Of a stretch of 23,080 nucleotides of DNA, positions 21,989 to 23,080 are shown piece after piece; the stretch's first letter is position 1, and each line of letters opens with the position of its first letter. The stretch lies in NCBI GenBank assembly GCA_030622125.1, contig JAUXGM010000014.1:1-23080 (forward strand). Direction: 5' to 3'. Position numbers and translations under genes: made by a program. The notes under the pieces were generated by a model. That model had not been told where the DNA came from and ran no database searches. It saw only the letters and a list, made by a program, of their open reading frames with translations. This DNA is from a bacterium. GTDB lineage: Bacteria; AUK180.

Positions 21989-23080
21989 ATGAACGACGAA
22001 TTAGAAAGCCTTCTCAAGCTTGTAAAGAATAATCCATCACCTAAAAATTACCTAAAACTTGTCAATTATTACAAGAAAGATGAAGATTATGAAAGTGCCG
22101 TACATTATTTGGATGAATGCTTGGGAGATTTCCCGGGCGATCTAAAAACATCTCTTTCAAAAGGAAAGCTTCTAATTGAGATGAAAAATTATGATGCTGC
22201 AAAAGAAATTTTTAAAAAAATTATTTCAAAGAAACCAACCCACTACATGGCTAATCAACAGATCGCTACAATTTATAAGAAACAAGATGATTTTGCAAAT
22301 GCATTAAAGCATTATCAAATAATATCTGATGAAAATCCCGATGATGAACTTGTTGAAGAAGAGATAAAGGAATTAAAAGAAAAAATGGGGACAAACAATG
22401 GGAAAAAGGTGGAGATTTACACCATTGCAAATGCCAAAATTTATCAAGAAAAAGGAGATTATGATAAGGCAAAGGAAATTTGCAACAAAATCCTTGAAAA
22501 TGATCCTGATAATGAAGAAGCTAAGGAATTTATAAGTGCAATGGAAGAACCGAACAAAACAAATGAAAATGAACCAAAAAAAGATATTGAAGATAAATTT
22601 GCAGATCTTTTTGAAGAGGAATCGGATAAAGAAATAAAGAATATGGAAAAAGATATATCAGAAACCTCAGAAGAAGTAAATTTTGGCGATATTTTTGGTG
22701 AAGAAGAATCAGAAGAGGGTTCAACAGAAGCTGATGATGAAGATTTTGGGGATTTATTCGGTAATGAAGAAAAAAGTGAAGAAACCGAAGCATATAAAGA
22801 TATTTTCGGTGAAGAAAAAAAAGAAACCTCAGCAGAAGGTGATATTCAGGATATTTTCGGTGAAGAAGCAGAAGAAAAAACAGTGAATAGTGAACAGTTA
22901 ATAGTGAATAGTGAAGAAAAAGAAACCTCAGAGGAAGCAGAGGAAGAGGAAGCGGAAGAGCCGGAAACTGCAAAGGAAGAGGAAGAAACCGTAGAAGAAA
23001 AAAAGGAAGAACCGGAAACTGAAGAGGAAGAAGAAGAGGAAGAAGAAGTAACCACAGAGGAAGAAGAAGAAGAAAAAGAA
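21989..23080 (+). CDS. TPR protein with repeated D-[IL]-F motifs and acidic tail (3' end outside window)
   Basis: An open frame of 364 codons runs to the window edge without a stop. Residues 17-185 are helical TPR-type repeats (NYYKKDEDYESAVHYLDECLGDFPGD; MKNYDAAKEIFKKIISKKPT; QDDFANALKHYQIISDENPDD; KGDYDKAKEICNKILENDPDN). Residues 190-364 are low-complexity and acidic, probably disordered. They carry five copies of a D-[IL]-F-[GE]-E/N-E motif at 206, 234, 255, 271 and 288 (the residue number is the Asp), followed by a Glu-rich run. Residues 299-310 (VNSEQLIVNSEE) are encoded by a 7-base tandem repeat. No signal peptide is present, so it is cytoplasmic. The TPR part and the motif array suggest a scaffold with several weak binding sites; the partner is unknown. 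Confidence 0.8.
   Translation, partial: MNDELESLLKLVKNNPSPKNYLKLVNYYKKDEDYESAVHYLDECLGDFPGDLKTSLSKGKLLIEMKNYDAAKEIFKKIISKKPTHYMANQQIATIYKKQDDFANALKHYQIISDENPDDELVEEEIKELKEKMGTNNGKKVEIYTIANAKIYQEKGDYDKAKEICNKILENDPDNEEAKEFISAMEEPNKTNENEPKKDIEDKFADLFEEESDKEIKNMEKDISETSEEVNFGDIFGEEESEEGSTEADDEDFGDLFGNEEKSEETEAYKDIFGEEKKETSAEGDIQDIFGEEAEEKTVNSEQLIVNSEEKETSEEAEEEEAEEPETAKEEEETVEEKKEEPETEEEEEEEEEVTTEEEEEEKE
22882..22916 (+). repeat. Five-unit heptamer repeat inside a coding sequence
   Basis: AGTGAAT, AGTGAAC, AGTTAAT, AGTGAAT and AGTGAAG lie in tandem. Because 7 is not a multiple of 3, the units are read in changing phase and give VNSEQLIVNSEE. The frame stays open on both sides. Confidence 0.75.

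Noticed and set aside
22880-22916. CRISPR-like array at the heptamer repeat
   Set aside because: Units are 7 bases with no spacers and lie in a coding frame; no CRISPR repeat-spacer pattern or cas gene is in the window.
22530-23055. Minus-strand frames rich in Leu or Ser opposite the TPR gene
   Set aside because: They are the antisense reading of GAA/GAG-rich codons (giving Leu- and Ser-runs) in the acidic tail; the plus-strand gene has a promoter, Shine-Dalgarno and TPRs.

Overview
The window is strongly AT-rich and gene-dense, with tight operons on both strands and TGA, TAA and TAG all used as stops. It encodes a Kdo transferase (WaaA), a DsbD, an O-antigen-ligase-like protein, a lipobox lipoprotein and a predicted outer-membrane beta-barrel, so the cell is a Gram-negative-type (diderm) bacterium. 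Together with the TGS-SAD nucleoside kinase, DUF4388/TPR and SPOR proteins, the gene set suggests a poorly characterised phylum of the FCB or Cloacimonadota type. That placement is inference only; no gene here fixes the phylum.

Layout. Bases 1-306 hold no convincing gene but carry REP-like palindromes and heptamer repeats. Bases 307-3939 are minus-strand. One unit is a 24-codon leader ORF, a DUF2007 protein, a 25-codon ORF and a lipoprotein. A second unit, from its own promoter, is a small membrane protein with a YgcG-like glycine-rich tail, a degenerate nucleotidyltransferase-fold protein and waaA. Bases 4217-9043 are a plus-strand operon: dsbD, O-antigen-ligase-like/TPR protein, SLBB protein, PHP phosphoesterase. 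Bases 9044-9394 hold a MITE-like repeat, a small palindrome and a promoter. Bases 9395-18846 run nucleoside kinase, SPOR/TPR protein, DUF4388/TPR protein, recA, membrane-anchored protein, polA, coaE, beta-barrel protein. hrcA-grpE lies convergently on the minus strand (18839-20436). A second copy of the MITE-like repeat precedes a five-tRNA operon (Gly, Phe, Val, Cys, Leu). A membrane-protein gene follows the last tRNA by 11 bases, and last comes a TPR protein with a repetitive acidic tail that runs off the window.

Two themes stand out. First, five recognisable promoters place the -10 hexamer only 5-6 bases before an ATG, so their transcripts should be leaderless or nearly so: the YgcG-tail gene, the 24-codon ORF, dsbD, the SPOR gene and hrcA. 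Others (the nucleoside kinase and the last TPR gene) have ordinary leaders with Shine-Dalgarno sequences. Second, short repeats are scattered through the window: the two-copy MITE-like element with terminal inverted repeats, REP-like palindromes, remnants of a GTCAT...GAATCTA type repeat, and heptamer arrays, one of them inside a coding sequence.

Start sites for hrcA, grpE and coaE are given here as the ATG positions supported by promoter, Shine-Dalgarno or stop/start coupling. The upstream TTG codons would give longer proteins. No convincing intrinsic terminator was seen.
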